Below, one piece after another: positions 8,142-17,976 of a stretch of DNA of 64,000 nt. Under the pieces are notes generated by a model. It made no database searches and had not been told where the DNA came from. It saw only the letters and a list, made by a program, of their open reading frames with translations. A program made the translations under genes and the position numbers. How positions within the stretch are numbered: position 1 is the stretch's first letter; each line of letters starts with the position of its first letter. Origin of the DNA: Clostridia bacterium (lineage in GTDB: Bacteria; Bacillota; Clostridia; Oscillospirales; CAG-272); the NCBI GenBank assembly GCA_017508665.1, contig JAFVYL010000035.1:56768-120767 (forward strand), read 5' to 3'.

Positions 8142-9224
8142 TTAACCTACCAAGCCGGAACGCTCGATACCCTGTACAAGATACTTCTGACAGAAGAGAT
8201 ACATGATAATCAAAGGCATAATGATCATCATACCCGCGGTGTTTCCAATTACGTTTTTGTAAATGTCTACACCTGCCATGCCCTCTTTACTGATTACCTG
8301 AGGCATCTGGTATACAAGCTGATATACGTCAGGCATCATATACACCTTACTGTCACTTCCGAGCATCGCAGGAAGGAATACGCCTGCATAGAACTCATCA
8401 GTCCACTGCCATGAGAATGAGAAGAGGAAGATCGTTATCATCATGGGGATGGAAAGAGGAAGAATGATCTGAAAGAATGTACGGAATACACCCGATCCGT
8501 CAACGTACGCGGACTCCTCAAGTTCATCCGGAACGCCCTTGAAGAACTGACGCATAAGGTAGATGTAAAGACCGTTCTTAAATGCAAGGCCGCCAAGTGA
8601 CATAAGAATATATGGCGTAAAGCTGTTGGTAAGAGAGAGCTTCCTGCCTAAAAGAAGCTGGAATACACCTTTGTTGCCCCACGTAATTACGCTGAACAGA
8701 TCGAACTGAGCAAAGTGCATTTTCATCGAAAGGCTGAGCGCATTGTGAGGAACTATCATAGTGAAGACAACGAGAGCCATTATGATCTTGTTGCCCTTGA
8801 ACTTAAACTTTGCTATTCCATATCCTATCCAACATGAGATAAGAGTCTGTATAAGAGCGCAGATAAGAGAAAGCAGTGCTGTATTCTTAAGCGCCTCAAA
8901 GTAATTGTTCTCAGCAATAATAGCCTTGTATATCTCAAGCGTTGGTGTCTTGGGAATTATCGCAACTGTTGAGTCTATAACGTCATTGTAGGTCATGAAC
9001 GAACCTGCAATTCTCGCTATGAAGGGATATATAATAACGAAGGAAATACCAAGCATAAGGATGAATCGAAGAACGTTAACTCCCGCCTTGATCCAAGTAT
9101 TGGATTCGGAAAGCTTTTTCATAAGTCTTTCCTTTACGGTGAGCTTGCCCTCGTAATCAACCTGTATCTTTTTCTTGGTTTCTTTGGTTACTATAGGAGT
9201 AGTCGTCTGATTAGTCATTTCCAT
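8142..9224 (-). CDS. Carbohydrate ABC transporter permease, MalG type (pair B)
   Basis: Inner-membrane subunit of a binding-protein-dependent sugar importer (360 aa). A ~60-residue hydrophilic N-terminus precedes about six transmembrane segments. The cytoplasmic EAA loop reads ELEESAYVDGSGVFRTFFQI followed by ILP, which is where the ATPase docks. The start is set to the ATG at 9224, preceded by AAGGGGGTG. A longer frame running back into the neighbouring gene was rejected. It is the last gene of the operon, 11 bp after its MalF-type partner. No ATPase gene is present in the operon, so a shared MsmX-like ATPase elsewhere is likely. Confidence 0.88.
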   Translation of the reverse strand: MEMTNQTTTPIVTKETKKKIQVDYEGKLTVKERLMKKLSESNTWIKAGVNVLRFILMLGISFVIIYPFIARIAGSFMTYNDVIDSTVAIIPKTPTLEIYKAIIAENNYFEALKNTALLSLICALIQTLISCWIGYGIAKFKFKGNKIIMALVVFTMIVPHNALSLSMKMHFAQFDLFSVITWGNKGVFQLLLGRKLSLTNSFTPYILMSLGGLAFKNGLYIYLMRQFFKGVPDELEESAYVDGSGVFRTFFQIILPLSIPMMITIFLFSFSWQWTDEFYAGVFLPAMLGSDSKVYMMPDVYQLVYQMPQVISKEGMAGVDIYKNVIGNTAGMMIIMPLIIMYLFCQKYLVQGIERSGLVG

Positions 9225-9235
9225 AACGCACCCCC

Positions 9236-10159
9236 TTAATCCTTTCTCTGGTAGAAGATGAAGGTAGATGCCACACCTGCTACCGCCGCAATAATAAGTA
9301 TTACGGATATGAAGTAGATCCAATACATTGCAGAAGCGGGACCGGTCTCACTGACTGTCTTTATGTACTTCATCGTAATATTCGACGATCTCGTAAATGA
9401 GTCAATGATCGTATACACCGCGTTAACCAAAATCATCGGGGATATCATCGGGAAAGTAATCTTCCAGAAGGTTTCCCATCCGGTTGCACCGTCGATGCGG
9501 CTCGCCTCGTAGATAGAGTCGGAAATAGACTGCAAGCCTGCAAGGAATATAAGCATCTGTACGCCTGAATAGTTGATTATGTTGTAAATATTATTTACAA
9601 GATCAACCACCTTACCTACAAGCTGACCACCGATAGCCATATCTCGGAATAGTTCCTCAACCTGCATGGCACTGATAATACCCGTTTGGTTGGAACCGTC
9701 ATCAATACCGCCACTCATTTCGGACGATACTCTGTCGCTACCGTTTATGGAGTCCATAAGACCTGTGGAAATAATAACCGGAACGAAGAAAATAGCTCTG
9801 AATGCCGCTCTACCAAGCATCTTCTGATTAAGAACAACTGCTACGAAGAGCGAGAAAATGATTACTGCCGGAACTTCAAATATAAGCTGCTGCAAACCGG
9901 AAAGAAGATTTCCTACGAAATCCTTAGATCCGGTGAAAGCAAATCTATAATACTCAAATCCCTTAAATACATACTTATAAGTACCGTATTTTCCGGGCTG
10001 CATATTATAGAAGCTGAACCACAGTGAGTCAAGAAGAATCGGCAAATAAATGAGCACAATTCCGAGAATGAAAGGAAGAACAAAGACGTAGCCTGCTCTC
10101 GCCTTTCTCTTCTCGAGAGAGGCAGGACGGCGTCTTTTAATATTTAACGTTTTTTCCAT
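9236..10159 (-). CDS. Carbohydrate ABC transporter permease, MalF type (pair B)
   Basis: Membrane subunit of the second permease pair (307 aa). The N-terminus is basic (KRRRPASLEKRKARAGY), followed by about six membrane segments starting at VFVLPFILGIVLIYLPILL. The EAA loop is SIYEASRIDGATGWETFWKI then TFP. A ~60-aa polar insertion rich in Ser, Gly and Asn (near residues 140-200) separates two membrane segments and is longer than in the pair A homologue. AAGGAGGGG lies just before the ATG. It directly follows the DUF5696 gene, with a 9-bp gap. Confidence 0.88.
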   Translation of the reverse strand: MEKTLNIKRRRPASLEKRKARAGYVFVLPFILGIVLIYLPILLDSLWFSFYNMQPGKYGTYKYVFKGFEYYRFAFTGSKDFVGNLLSGLQQLIFEVPAVIIFSLFVAVVLNQKMLGRAAFRAIFFVPVIISTGLMDSINGSDRVSSEMSGGIDDGSNQTGIISAMQVEELFRDMAIGGQLVGKVVDLVNNIYNIINYSGVQMLIFLAGLQSISDSIYEASRIDGATGWETFWKITFPMISPMILVNAVYTIIDSFTRSSNITMKYIKTVSETGPASAMYWIYFISVILIIAAVAGVASTFIFYQRKD

Positions 10160-10168
10160 AACCCCTCC

Positions 10169-13100
10169 TTAATTAGTGTGATCGATTCTTACAAAGCCGT
10201 ACTTGGGAATCGTGCGAGTGATATCGCCATCCTCAAGTGTAACTTCTACAGAATAAAGGTTGTAGTTAATAATGAAGGAAGTCTTTCTTCCGTCAGCATG
10301 CTCGTAGGTTACCATAACGATAAGATCGTTATCAACAGTGTAATCGGTGCGATCGTACTCATTATCATCGCGTGCGGTAGAACCGGTTACGTACTGATAC
10401 TTACTTTCGTAATTGAATGCCTTGAGCCAATTATTATCGGCAGCCGCATCCTCAATAACGTCTACGAATACTATGCCGTCTGTATTTCCGCTAATCTTGT
10501 ATTCGTCCTTGTACTTATCAAAGACGCGCTTGATATCGGCCCTGAAGGTGTCGGGAAGTGTCTCCTGATCCTTAAGTTCGAACATATTAGCGGCGATTGC
10601 CAAAAGGATATCTACGTGATCATCTGTATACTGAACACGGATTCTCTTATTAGGATCGTTATCGCTGAAGTCACCGTCACCGTTGGGGTCACGGATCTCG
10701 GCAAGTAAGGCATCAATCTTAGAGTGGAGCGCGCTGTCAAGTCTGTCAACGAACTCCTGCATAAGAGCCTTGAGGTTAGCCTCACGCTCATTATCGTCGA
10801 TAACTCTCTCTCCTATGAGAACTTCGTGAGCAGTAATCTTATACTCGCGAAGACCACCGATCTCCTTATTGAGTATAGAATACTTCTCTACTATATCGTC
10901 GAACCAGCTGTCATAGCTTACAGAATAGTACTTATTGAACTCCTCATCATCCTTCATAATGTCGGTATTACGGTATCCGACGATGTAATAAAGTGATGCA
11001 CCGCTCTCGAGAGAACGAAGAAGATCATAGTCGGGAGAACCGGAATAGTTAAGAGGAGCACCTGCGTAGTTAACGTATCCGTGAAGGATCATACCTACGA
11101 ATGGTATTGAATAAGAGGAATATCTGTAATAGCTGGAATCTGTGCAGACGTTAAGAATATGGTCCGCATACTTTACAGAATAAATATTACCCTGAGAAAG
11201 CATTACGTTGTAGTTGCTCTCGTTGGAAATCCTGTCAAGAAGATCGGTTACGTAACCCTGAGCATCATCACGGGATACGGGATTCTTAGCGTCAAAGTTA
11301 GAGTTAAGATCTGAACCGAGAGTAGACACCGATATTCCGGTCGCATCATACTTGGAGTACTTCTTAATAAACTTGTTGTAAAGTCTGTCAAGAGCATCCG
11401 CAGATACGATCATAGAATAAATAGTATCGTATTCACCGGTTATATTGCTGTACGCCTGCTTGGAAGCATAACGGTTATCAACCATTCGAGAAACCGTATT
11501 ACGCTTACCTACTCCGTCAAAGAGCGAAGTGTTGGTGATATACTGGAAATCAAAGTCGGGATAAATGCCGAAGGTGGAATCACTGTCGGTATTCTGAGCC
11601 GCTACCTCAAGAAGATTCTTGAAGCCACGCTTACCGCCAAGCACTCTTTCCCATCTCAACTTGGTAGGATAGGTGGAGGCAAGGCCGCCGTTAGCAAATC
11701 CGGTAAGCTTAAAGTTTACATTATCAATATTAACGACCTCATTTGAAAGACGTCTGTAATTCTCTGCGGTCTGTCTATATGACTTTGCAACGTCAAGATT
11801 CGTTTCTGCATCGGCGAGGGCATCATACTCAGCAGCCTTTTCAAGCAGACGAGCCTGAGCTCTGCCAAGCTCATTGTACATTGTGATTATATCATCAAAT
11901 GTTGTGATAGCCTTGGATACGTTGATCGGGAATGTAAGGATCTTCTCAATGACCTCAAGAGAACCGAGTGCTTCAAGGTAAAGAGGAAGATCACTGTTCA
12001 AGCCGGTAAGAGCTGCGAGAGTACCGTTTTCCTCAAGGTAGTTGCGGTAATACTCTGCCATTCCAATATAGCTTGCTTTATCCTCCAGGAGCATAACGTA
12101 TCTTGTCACATAGGATCCGGAATACTTAGACTCGGATACCTTTGTATAGAACTTGCTCTCACCAACCGATACGGTATCGGAAAGGTCGAATATGTCTGAG
12201 GGATAAGGTGTGAAGGATGTGTATACAGTACCTTCTCTGTAAAGAGTGGTCTCGTACAGAGTATTTATCGTCGCCATCGAGGAGCCTTCCTCAAGAATAG
12301 CGAAATAACCGAAGTCGGGCTTATAATCCTTAGGATTCGGATCATACTCGGTAGAAACGGGCTTATAAGTGTCAGATACAATACCGTATACGGGCATTGT
12401 CATAGGCTGCTGATGAGCGCCTGTGATCTGAGAATAGCAATAATCGTTTCCATAGAAAGAAACACCTGCTGACATAGTAACGTTACTCTGTCTGAAGTCC
12501 TCAAACTCTACGATAGATCCGCTTCCGTCGGGAATGAAGATATATCCGTCGTTGCTGAACTTAGCAGCACCGAAATACTTGAGAGGAGTGATACTCTTAA
12601 GGATATACTCTGTCTCATCAAATACTATAGAATTGGAAGGAAGTCTTACACTCAAGGAGTTATCACTGTTGAAGGTGTACTCAAGAGCGCATCTGAAAAT
12701 GGGGTTGGACTCAAACTTATGCTCGTAGTCGCAGAACTCCTCATCCTCATACATTTTCTCAAAGGTGTAATCGGGGCAATACTTCTTAACAGTCTTTGCC
12801 TTATCTGCCATCTGATCGTAGGTAGGCTTCTGAATTACATAGAGAGAATAGCCGTCAAGCACCTTCTGAGGTGTGTTATCACCGGGCTTGAACTTGGGGT
12901 GAGATGGGTTGTAGGTCTGATATGCAGTGAAGAGTATCTCGATCTCGTTCTGAAGATTCTGAATCTCTACAGCCTCAGGAGACTTAATAGTCTTATTGCC
13001 CTTAGTTGCCTCGTATGCACTAAGCATCTCGCCCATATCAGCCCAGAAGTTTCTCAATGAGGTATCATGGAGATATCTATCTGCATAAACATCTGCCTCG

Positions 13101-13837
13101 ATGTAATACTTATCATCAAGATCGAAGAACACCTTGTTGTTCGGTTTTTTCTTATCGGGAGCATAATATCTCTTTCTTGTTCCCTCAAAGTAATTGAGCG
13201 CGTACTTTTCGCCGAGATTCTCGATCATCTTTTCGTAAAGATAAGTGAAGATAGGTCTGAGAATGTCGTTCTCAAACTCATGCGCTTCAATCCATACGGG
13301 GAGCAAGCAACGGCTCGCGGTAGTACCTACAGCGTAGTTAACTCTGAGGCCGTTTTCTATCTTGGATACTTTGATCTGTCCTCTCTCGGCAGCCCACTCA
13401 CTACTGTGAAGAGTCTCTTCGATAGTAGTATCTGTAACCTTAGAATAGGTAACGGATATCTGGCTGGCCCAGGGAGAAGCAGACTTTATATCCGCTCCGT
13501 TGAAGTTGTAAGAGTTACTTGTAAGCATCTTGCCGGTGAGCTCGTCTCTGTAGTACATAACACCGGTATATCTGTTTACATAGATAGAATATGCTGCATT
13601 GGTAACGTAGTCGAGATATCCTTCTTTCTTATCGTACTCGAACATCTCGTCTATGGACGTGAATGTAGCTTTTCTGTAACTCTGAACTATCGCTCTTATC
13701 TCGTCAGAGCTTTTATACTCTTCCTCATTCACAACAGCATAGTGTGCCGCCTGCGATTTTACGGGAATAAGGAGCGCCACTGCCGAAAACATCATTACAA
13801 CGACCAAGGCGGACGATAATATTCTTTTTAAATTCAT
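10169..13837 (-). CDS. Secreted DUF5696 domain protein
   Basis: Large exported protein of unknown function (1222 aa). A Lys/Arg start, a hydrophobic core (about 5-26) and an AxA-like site near KSQAAHYA form a Sec signal peptide. No lipobox or cell-wall anchor is seen. The N-terminal region has the pattern AAYSIYVNRYTGVMYYRD common in this family. Near residues 432-448 is DGYIFIPDGSGSIVEF, the DUF5696 hallmark. From memory, family members sit beside sugar ABC permeases in Bacillota. The start is the second of two in-frame ATGs (13837), eight bases after GGAGG; the first is only two bases from it. A glycan-active or glycan-binding role is inference from context. Confidence 0.8.
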   Translation of the reverse strand: MNLKRILSSALVVVMMFSAVALLIPVKSQAAHYAVVNEEEYKSSDEIRAIVQSYRKATFTSIDEMFEYDKKEGYLDYVTNAAYSIYVNRYTGVMYYRDELTGKMLTSNSYNFNGADIKSASPWASQISVTYSKVTDTTIEETLHSSEWAAERGQIKVSKIENGLRVNYAVGTTASRCLLPVWIEAHEFENDILRPIFTYLYEKMIENLGEKYALNYFEGTRKRYYAPDKKKPNNKVFFDLDDKYYIEADVYADRYLHDTSLRNFWADMGEMLSAYEATKGNKTIKSPEAVEIQNLQNEIEILFTAYQTYNPSHPKFKPGDNTPQKVLDGYSLYVIQKPTYDQMADKAKTVKKYCPDYTFEKMYEDEEFCDYEHKFESNPIFRCALEYTFNSDNSLSVRLPSNSIVFDETEYILKSITPLKYFGAAKFSNDGYIFIPDGSGSIVEFEDFRQSNVTMSAGVSFYGNDYCYSQITGAHQQPMTMPVYGIVSDTYKPVSTEYDPNPKDYKPDFGYFAILEEGSSMATINTLYETTLYREGTVYTSFTPYPSDIFDLSDTVSVGESKFYTKVSESKYSGSYVTRYVMLLEDKASYIGMAEYYRNYLEENGTLAALTGLNSDLPLYLEALGSLEVIEKILTFPINVSKAITTFDDIITMYNELGRAQARLLEKAAEYDALADAETNLDVAKSYRQTAENYRRLSNEVVNIDNVNFKLTGFANGGLASTYPTKLRWERVLGGKRGFKNLLEVAAQNTDSDSTFGIYPDFDFQYITNTSLFDGVGKRNTVSRMVDNRYASKQAYSNITGEYDTIYSMIVSADALDRLYNKFIKKYSKYDATGISVSTLGSDLNSNFDAKNPVSRDDAQGYVTDLLDRISNESNYNVMLSQGNIYSVKYADHILNVCTDSSYYRYSSYSIPFVGMILHGYVNYAGAPLNYSGSPDYDLLRSLESGASLYYIVGYRNTDIMKDDEEFNKYYSVSYDSWFDDIVEKYSILNKEIGGLREYKITAHEVLIGERVIDDNEREANLKALMQEFVDRLDSALHSKIDALLAEIRDPNGDGDFSDNDPNKRIRVQYTDDHVDILLAIAANMFELKDQETLPDTFRADIKRVFDKYKDEYKISGNTDGIVFVDVIEDAAADNNWLKAFNYESKYQYVTGSTARDDNEYDRTDYTVDNDLIVMVTYEHADGRKTSFIINYNLYSVEVTLEDGDITRTIPKYGFVRIDHTN

Positions 13838-13854
13838 ATTCATTTCCTCCTCTG

Positions 13855-16101
13855 TTACATTCTGTTTCCGACTTCCTTGAATATGGCTATAACGAAGGTC
13901 ACCATCTTAATTACCAAGCTCGAGAAGAGTACGGCAATAAAGATAATAACGGCCATCGCAAGGATAGTTCCGAGAATAGTGATAAAGTTCTTTCCGAGTG
14001 AGTAGTCATGAGTTACAAGAGTACCGAAGAACAGGAGCATAATAGTCCAAACGAATCCAATGACCATGACAAGAGAAACCATGGATGCGCCGGTAGTGTC
14101 CAGAACGTTGGTAAGAAGTGTAGAAATAACTACAAACAGCGGAAGGGGTGAGAGTGAATAGCAAGTCGCTATATAAATATCCTTGAAGCTTCCTTCACCG
14201 TCGAAGAGCGTGGTCAGACACCAGTTAGCTACCGACCAAAGAACTACGGGAAGCGCTACTGTTAATATAGCAACGAATATAGTGCTGTACTTATCCTCGG
14301 GATTAAAGAGATAACCCTTACCTATGGAGTTATAGAACATTGCAAGAATGGTAATACCGAGAATAGTGGTTGCGGCTCTTACTGAGCCTCTCTTCTCATG
14401 CTTCAGATCCCAGAAGCCGTCGAAGGGATGGAAGCAAAGGTGGAAGGGATATAGGAGCTCCTCCCAATAGGTCTTGCGTCCGACCTTAAGGATCGCTTCC
14501 TTATTTTTACGTTTAGCGTAACCAAGGAATTTAACAAGCAATATTACAAGAGCAATAGCGATTACTACTATCAGAAGTATCCACTTACCGATAATGTCCT
14601 TACGCATCTCGGCAAATGCCTTAGAAGCATAAGTGGTTTCGTAAGCGTTCTGAAGCACCTCGTATGCTTCCTTGTACTTACCCTGGCTGAAGAGCGCCTT
14701 ACCGATACCTATATAAGCAAGGTCGAAGTTGTTATTCTTTGTAAGAACCTCCTCCCAATATTTGATAGAAGTATCGTAATTGTGCTCATTCTGATTACGG
14801 AGAGCGCTTATGATGGTCTCACAGTACTCTGTGGGATAATAAACCATAAGCTTATAGGTGTTAGCCTTATTCTTATCCGTCGTTCTGTCGAGAACGAGGA
14901 AGTATGAGGTTTTTTCGTTTTTACCGGTTTCCTGATTAACTATCGGCTCTCCGGTTACGGAATCTACCTTATCTACGTTCTGATAAGCGATTGCCTGAAT
15001 CTTCTCACCGTTTCCGAGAAGATCACCGCCCTTACCTGTCTCGCCGCCGTCACCGAAAGCGAAGATAAGGTTACCCTGCTGATCATAGGTAAAGATTCTG
15101 GAGCGCTTGTAGTCGAGAATGGTCCACATTCCCTCCGGTCCGAGTGCTACGTCAGAGATCTTTGAAACCTCTTCGGGCTTGAAGATGTCAACCTCTCCAC
15201 CGGGATCGAAGAATCCGTTTCTCTTCATGATCTCGTGACCTGTAGCGTTAAGCTTCTTTACAGGAGAGTAATCAGGAGCCTTGGATTTAATTGTCTTGAA
15301 CTGCTCTGTTTCGCTAAGCTTATCGGATGTAGCGTAAACGAAGCCATCCTTGTCAACTGTGAGGTTATTGTATGCTACGGAAATATTCTTGTTCTGCTGA
15401 GCGAGCTGCTCTTTAGTCTGGAACTTTCTCCATATTATATCAATAATGGTATAGGAAACCTTCTGAGCACCGATGAATCCTGTGAACTCACCGTCACTTG
15501 AAAGAACTATAATGCCCTCGAATATACCGTCAGAAACTACGAAAATTCTTCCGTAGAGGTCAACTGCGATAGCACTGGGAGCAAAACTCGACGCGCTGAG
15601 AAGTGCGTGATTGGGCGCATTGATAGTTCTCTCGTGCTCATAATCCATGTTGTAGACAATTATCTTCTTGTTACCGTTATCGCAAACGTAGAGGAAATTC
15701 TCGCTATTCTCATTTGTGGTAACGAATATGCCTTTAGGGTTGTTGAATTTTACGGGCTGGCCCGCATCATCTTCGTAACTGTCAATCACCTTGATAACGT
15801 GATAGTACTTGTTGAGTACTATTACTCTGCCGGGGTGATCCTTATCTCCGGAGTCGGAGATATAGACGTTTCCGTCCTTATCGGTTACCATATCTGCTGC
15901 ATTAACGATAGGAGCATCGCCAAGTCCCATATCCGTAGAGGTTATCGCGATATTTGTAGAATACGCTGTGGGAGAAAGCATCTGCTTACCGCTTATAGAG
16001 TAGGTGTAGGTGTCATACGCAACGTATGCCGTGGAGGAAACAGTACCGAAGAGGAGTACGAAGGCAAGTGAGAGTATAAGTATCTTAACAATATTTTTCA
16101 T
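13855..16101 (-). CDS. Beta-propeller (NHL)/TPR/Yip1 membrane protein
   Basis: Unusual 748-aa composite membrane protein. A signal or anchor segment (about 5-28) is followed by NHL-like blades at about 60-390, with repeated DKDGNVYISDSG, DLYGRIFVVSDG, DKDGFVYATSD and GPEGMWTILDYKRSRI. A TPR-like helical hairpin at about 438-490 (IKYWEEVLTKNNNFDLAYIG, then ALFSQGKYKEAYEVL) precedes a transmembrane helix near 508-527. The C-terminal ~200 residues form a five-helix Yip1-type domain. The propeller and TPR therefore probably face outward and the Yip1 domain sits in the membrane. GGAGG lies six bases before the ATG. It separates the first permease pair from the DUF5696 gene. The function is unknown; it may be a docking or sensor component of the importer. 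Confidence 0.78.
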   Translation of the reverse strand: MKNIVKILILSLAFVLLFGTVSSTAYVAYDTYTYSISGKQMLSPTAYSTNIAITSTDMGLGDAPIVNAADMVTDKDGNVYISDSGDKDHPGRVIVLNKYYHVIKVIDSYEDDAGQPVKFNNPKGIFVTTNENSENFLYVCDNGNKKIIVYNMDYEHERTINAPNHALLSASSFAPSAIAVDLYGRIFVVSDGIFEGIIVLSSDGEFTGFIGAQKVSYTIIDIIWRKFQTKEQLAQQNKNISVAYNNLTVDKDGFVYATSDKLSETEQFKTIKSKAPDYSPVKKLNATGHEIMKRNGFFDPGGEVDIFKPEEVSKISDVALGPEGMWTILDYKRSRIFTYDQQGNLIFAFGDGGETGKGGDLLGNGEKIQAIAYQNVDKVDSVTGEPIVNQETGKNEKTSYFLVLDRTTDKNKANTYKLMVYYPTEYCETIISALRNQNEHNYDTSIKYWEEVLTKNNNFDLAYIGIGKALFSQGKYKEAYEVLQNAYETTYASKAFAEMRKDIIGKWILLIVVIAIALVILLVKFLGYAKRKNKEAILKVGRKTYWEELLYPFHLCFHPFDGFWDLKHEKRGSVRAATTILGITILAMFYNSIGKGYLFNPEDKYSTIFVAILTVALPVVLWSVANWCLTTLFDGEGSFKDIYIATCYSLSPLPLFVVISTLLTNVLDTTGASMVSLVMVIGFVWTIMLLFFGTLVTHDYSLGKNFITILGTILAMAVIIFIAVLFSSLVIKMVTFVIAIFKEVGNRM

Positions 16102-16112
16102 CAAATACCTCC

Positions 16113-17000
16113 TTAATCCTTCATACCCGAGGAGCCCATCGTCTCAACGATCTGGCTCTGGTTAAATACGAATATCAAAATGGGAACCATCATCATTACA
16201 ACCGTGGATGCAGCACCTGCGCCCGAACGTGCGATACCACCCGAAACTATCTGCTGAATAGCGTAGTTGAAGGTCTTGAGCTCCTCGGAGTGAATGTAAA
16301 TGGACGAACCGGAGTTCCAAAGGTTTTTGAAGCACTCAACCATAAGCGTGAGCCATGCGGGCTTAACCATAGGCATCGCGATGGTGAGGTAAATACGGAA
16401 CTCGCTCGCACCGTCAAGACGCGCGGACTCAAGAACCGTGTCAGGAACCGAGGACTCCATGAACTGTTTCATAAGGTAAAGACCCATCGTGCCCGCCATG
16501 GAAGGAACGATTATCGAGAGATAAGTATCGATCCATCCGAATGCGGAAAGAATGATGAAGTGAGTTACCTGGTTTACTGTTGAGTGGAACATAAGTGACA
16601 TTACTATGATCTGGAAGATCGCGTTTCTGCCGGGGAAACGAAGCTTTGCAAGCGAATAAGCCGCCATAGATGCAAAGATAAGGTTGCCGAGAGTACCGCA
16701 AATAGTAATGAATACCGTGTTGAATATGTATCTCGAGAACGGAACCCAAGAGTCACTCATAAGAGTGAAGAGGTCACCGAAGTTTTCGAGAGTAGGTCTG
16801 ATTACGTAGAATCTCGGGGGGAACATGAATAGCTCGTCAAGAGGCTTCAAGGACTGAACTACTACGTAATACATAGGTACGAACATGAAAAGTCCGAGTA
16901 AGGTAAGCATGATGGTGATACCGGTATCACCGCCGGCAGATCTGTTAAGAACTACTCGGTGACCGCGGGTTCTGAGCTTTTGTAATTTCTCTTTTGCCAT
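16113..17000 (-). CDS. Carbohydrate ABC transporter permease, MalG type (pair A)
   Basis: Membrane subunit of the first permease pair (295 aa). It has a basic N-terminus and six predicted membrane segments starting near ITIMLTLLGLFMFVPMYYVV. The EAA loop is TVLESARLDGASEFRIYLTI then AMP. The ATG is two bases after the stop of the MalF-type gene, with AGGTAGGTGAG as SD inside that gene's end, so the pair is translationally coupled. It resembles the LplC/YtcP branch of oligosaccharide or polysaccharide importers, but the substrate cannot be read from sequence. Confidence 0.88.
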   Translation of the reverse strand: MAKEKLQKLRTRGHRVVLNRSAGGDTGITIMLTLLGLFMFVPMYYVVVQSLKPLDELFMFPPRFYVIRPTLENFGDLFTLMSDSWVPFSRYIFNTVFITICGTLGNLIFASMAAYSLAKLRFPGRNAIFQIIVMSLMFHSTVNQVTHFIILSAFGWIDTYLSIIVPSMAGTMGLYLMKQFMESSVPDTVLESARLDGASEFRIYLTIAMPMVKPAWLTLMVECFKNLWNSGSSIYIHSEELKTFNYAIQQIVSGGIARSGAGAASTVVMMMVPILIFVFNQSQIVETMGSSGMKD

Positions 17001-17002
17001 AC

Positions 17003-17950
17003 TTACTCACCTACCTTCGAGAGCAACTTCTTAATTATAATGTTGCTCGAGAACATTATAACAAAGAGGATGACGGCTATTGCCGATGCATAACCGATTT
17101 CATATCGAGCGCCACCGTAGTCACTCAGGTGATGCATTATCGTATGCGCTGCATAGTCTACAGACGGGAATCCGCAAAGCGCATCAACTACCGCGCCGAA
17201 GCCGAAGGAGTTCGTAATAGCGAGGACCGCACCGAACATAAGCTGAGGACGCATAGTAGGAAGGGTGATGTACCAGAGCTCCTGCCAACGGTTCTTGATA
17301 CCGTCAACCGCAGCTGCCTCGTACATAGAGCGGTCTATCGTCTGGAAGCCGGCGATGAAGGAAAGGAATGCCGTACCGAGAGATGTCCAAAGAGCAACTA
17401 CGATACAAAGAGGCATTACAAAATCAGCATCCTGGAACCAGAGAATAGGCTCTGTTATAATTCCGTATTTGATAAGCACCGCGTTTGCCCAACCGTAAGA
17501 GTCGGATGAGAAGAGGGTCTTCCATACGAGGTACGCATTACCGGAAATAGAGGGGGCGTAGAATACAAGTGTTACTACCGCACGGATCTTGGGAGGAAGC
17601 TCATTGATGAACCATGCAACCAAGAGAGCGAGAATATAGGACACAGGGCCGGTTATAGCGGCAAATACGAGCGTGTTCTGGATAGCGAGAATGAATATCT
17701 CGTCATCAAGAAACAGTCGCATATAGTTGTCGATGCCACGCCAATCAGGCATCTGCAACATGTTAAAGTCGGTAAGACTCAGGAAAATTGAAAGCACAAC
17801 GGGAAGGACCGTGAAGATGATGAATAACAGCATAAACGGTGCTAACATAAAGTATGCCGTCTTGTTATTCTTCATCTCCTGCCACGTCCATCTGAGCTTA
17901 GAAACTTCCGAACGTTTTACCGGACGATTAGTTTCTGTTTTCTGCGACAT
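17003..17950 (-). CDS. Carbohydrate ABC transporter permease, MalF type (pair A)
   Basis: Membrane subunit (315 aa) following the binding-protein gene after 26 bp. A ~30-aa cytoplasmic N-terminus leads into TAYFMLAPFMLLFIIFTVLP, the first of about six membrane segments. The EAA loop is RSMYEAAAVDGIKNRWQELW followed by YITLP. AAAGGAG precedes the ATG. Order and spacing (binding protein, MalF type, MalG type) are the usual core of a CUT1 sugar importer; what follows in the operon is not. Confidence 0.89.
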   Translation of the reverse strand: MSQKTETNRPVKRSEVSKLRWTWQEMKNNKTAYFMLAPFMLLFIIFTVLPVVLSIFLSLTDFNMLQMPDWRGIDNYMRLFLDDEIFILAIQNTLVFAAITGPVSYILALLVAWFINELPPKIRAVVTLVFYAPSISGNAYLVWKTLFSSDSYGWANAVLIKYGIITEPILWFQDADFVMPLCIVVALWTSLGTAFLSFIAGFQTIDRSMYEAAAVDGIKNRWQELWYITLPTMRPQLMFGAVLAITNSFGFGAVVDALCGFPSVDYAAHTIMHHLSDYGGARYEIGYASAIAVILFVIMFSSNIIIKKLLSKVGE

Positions 17951-17976
17951 TAATCTTTCTCCTTTACTTGATTGTC

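Noticed and set aside
13067-13819. 250-aa rightward ORF opposite the DUF5696 gene
   Set aside because: It is an antisense shadow of a well-supported gene and has no SD, promoter or recognisable domain.
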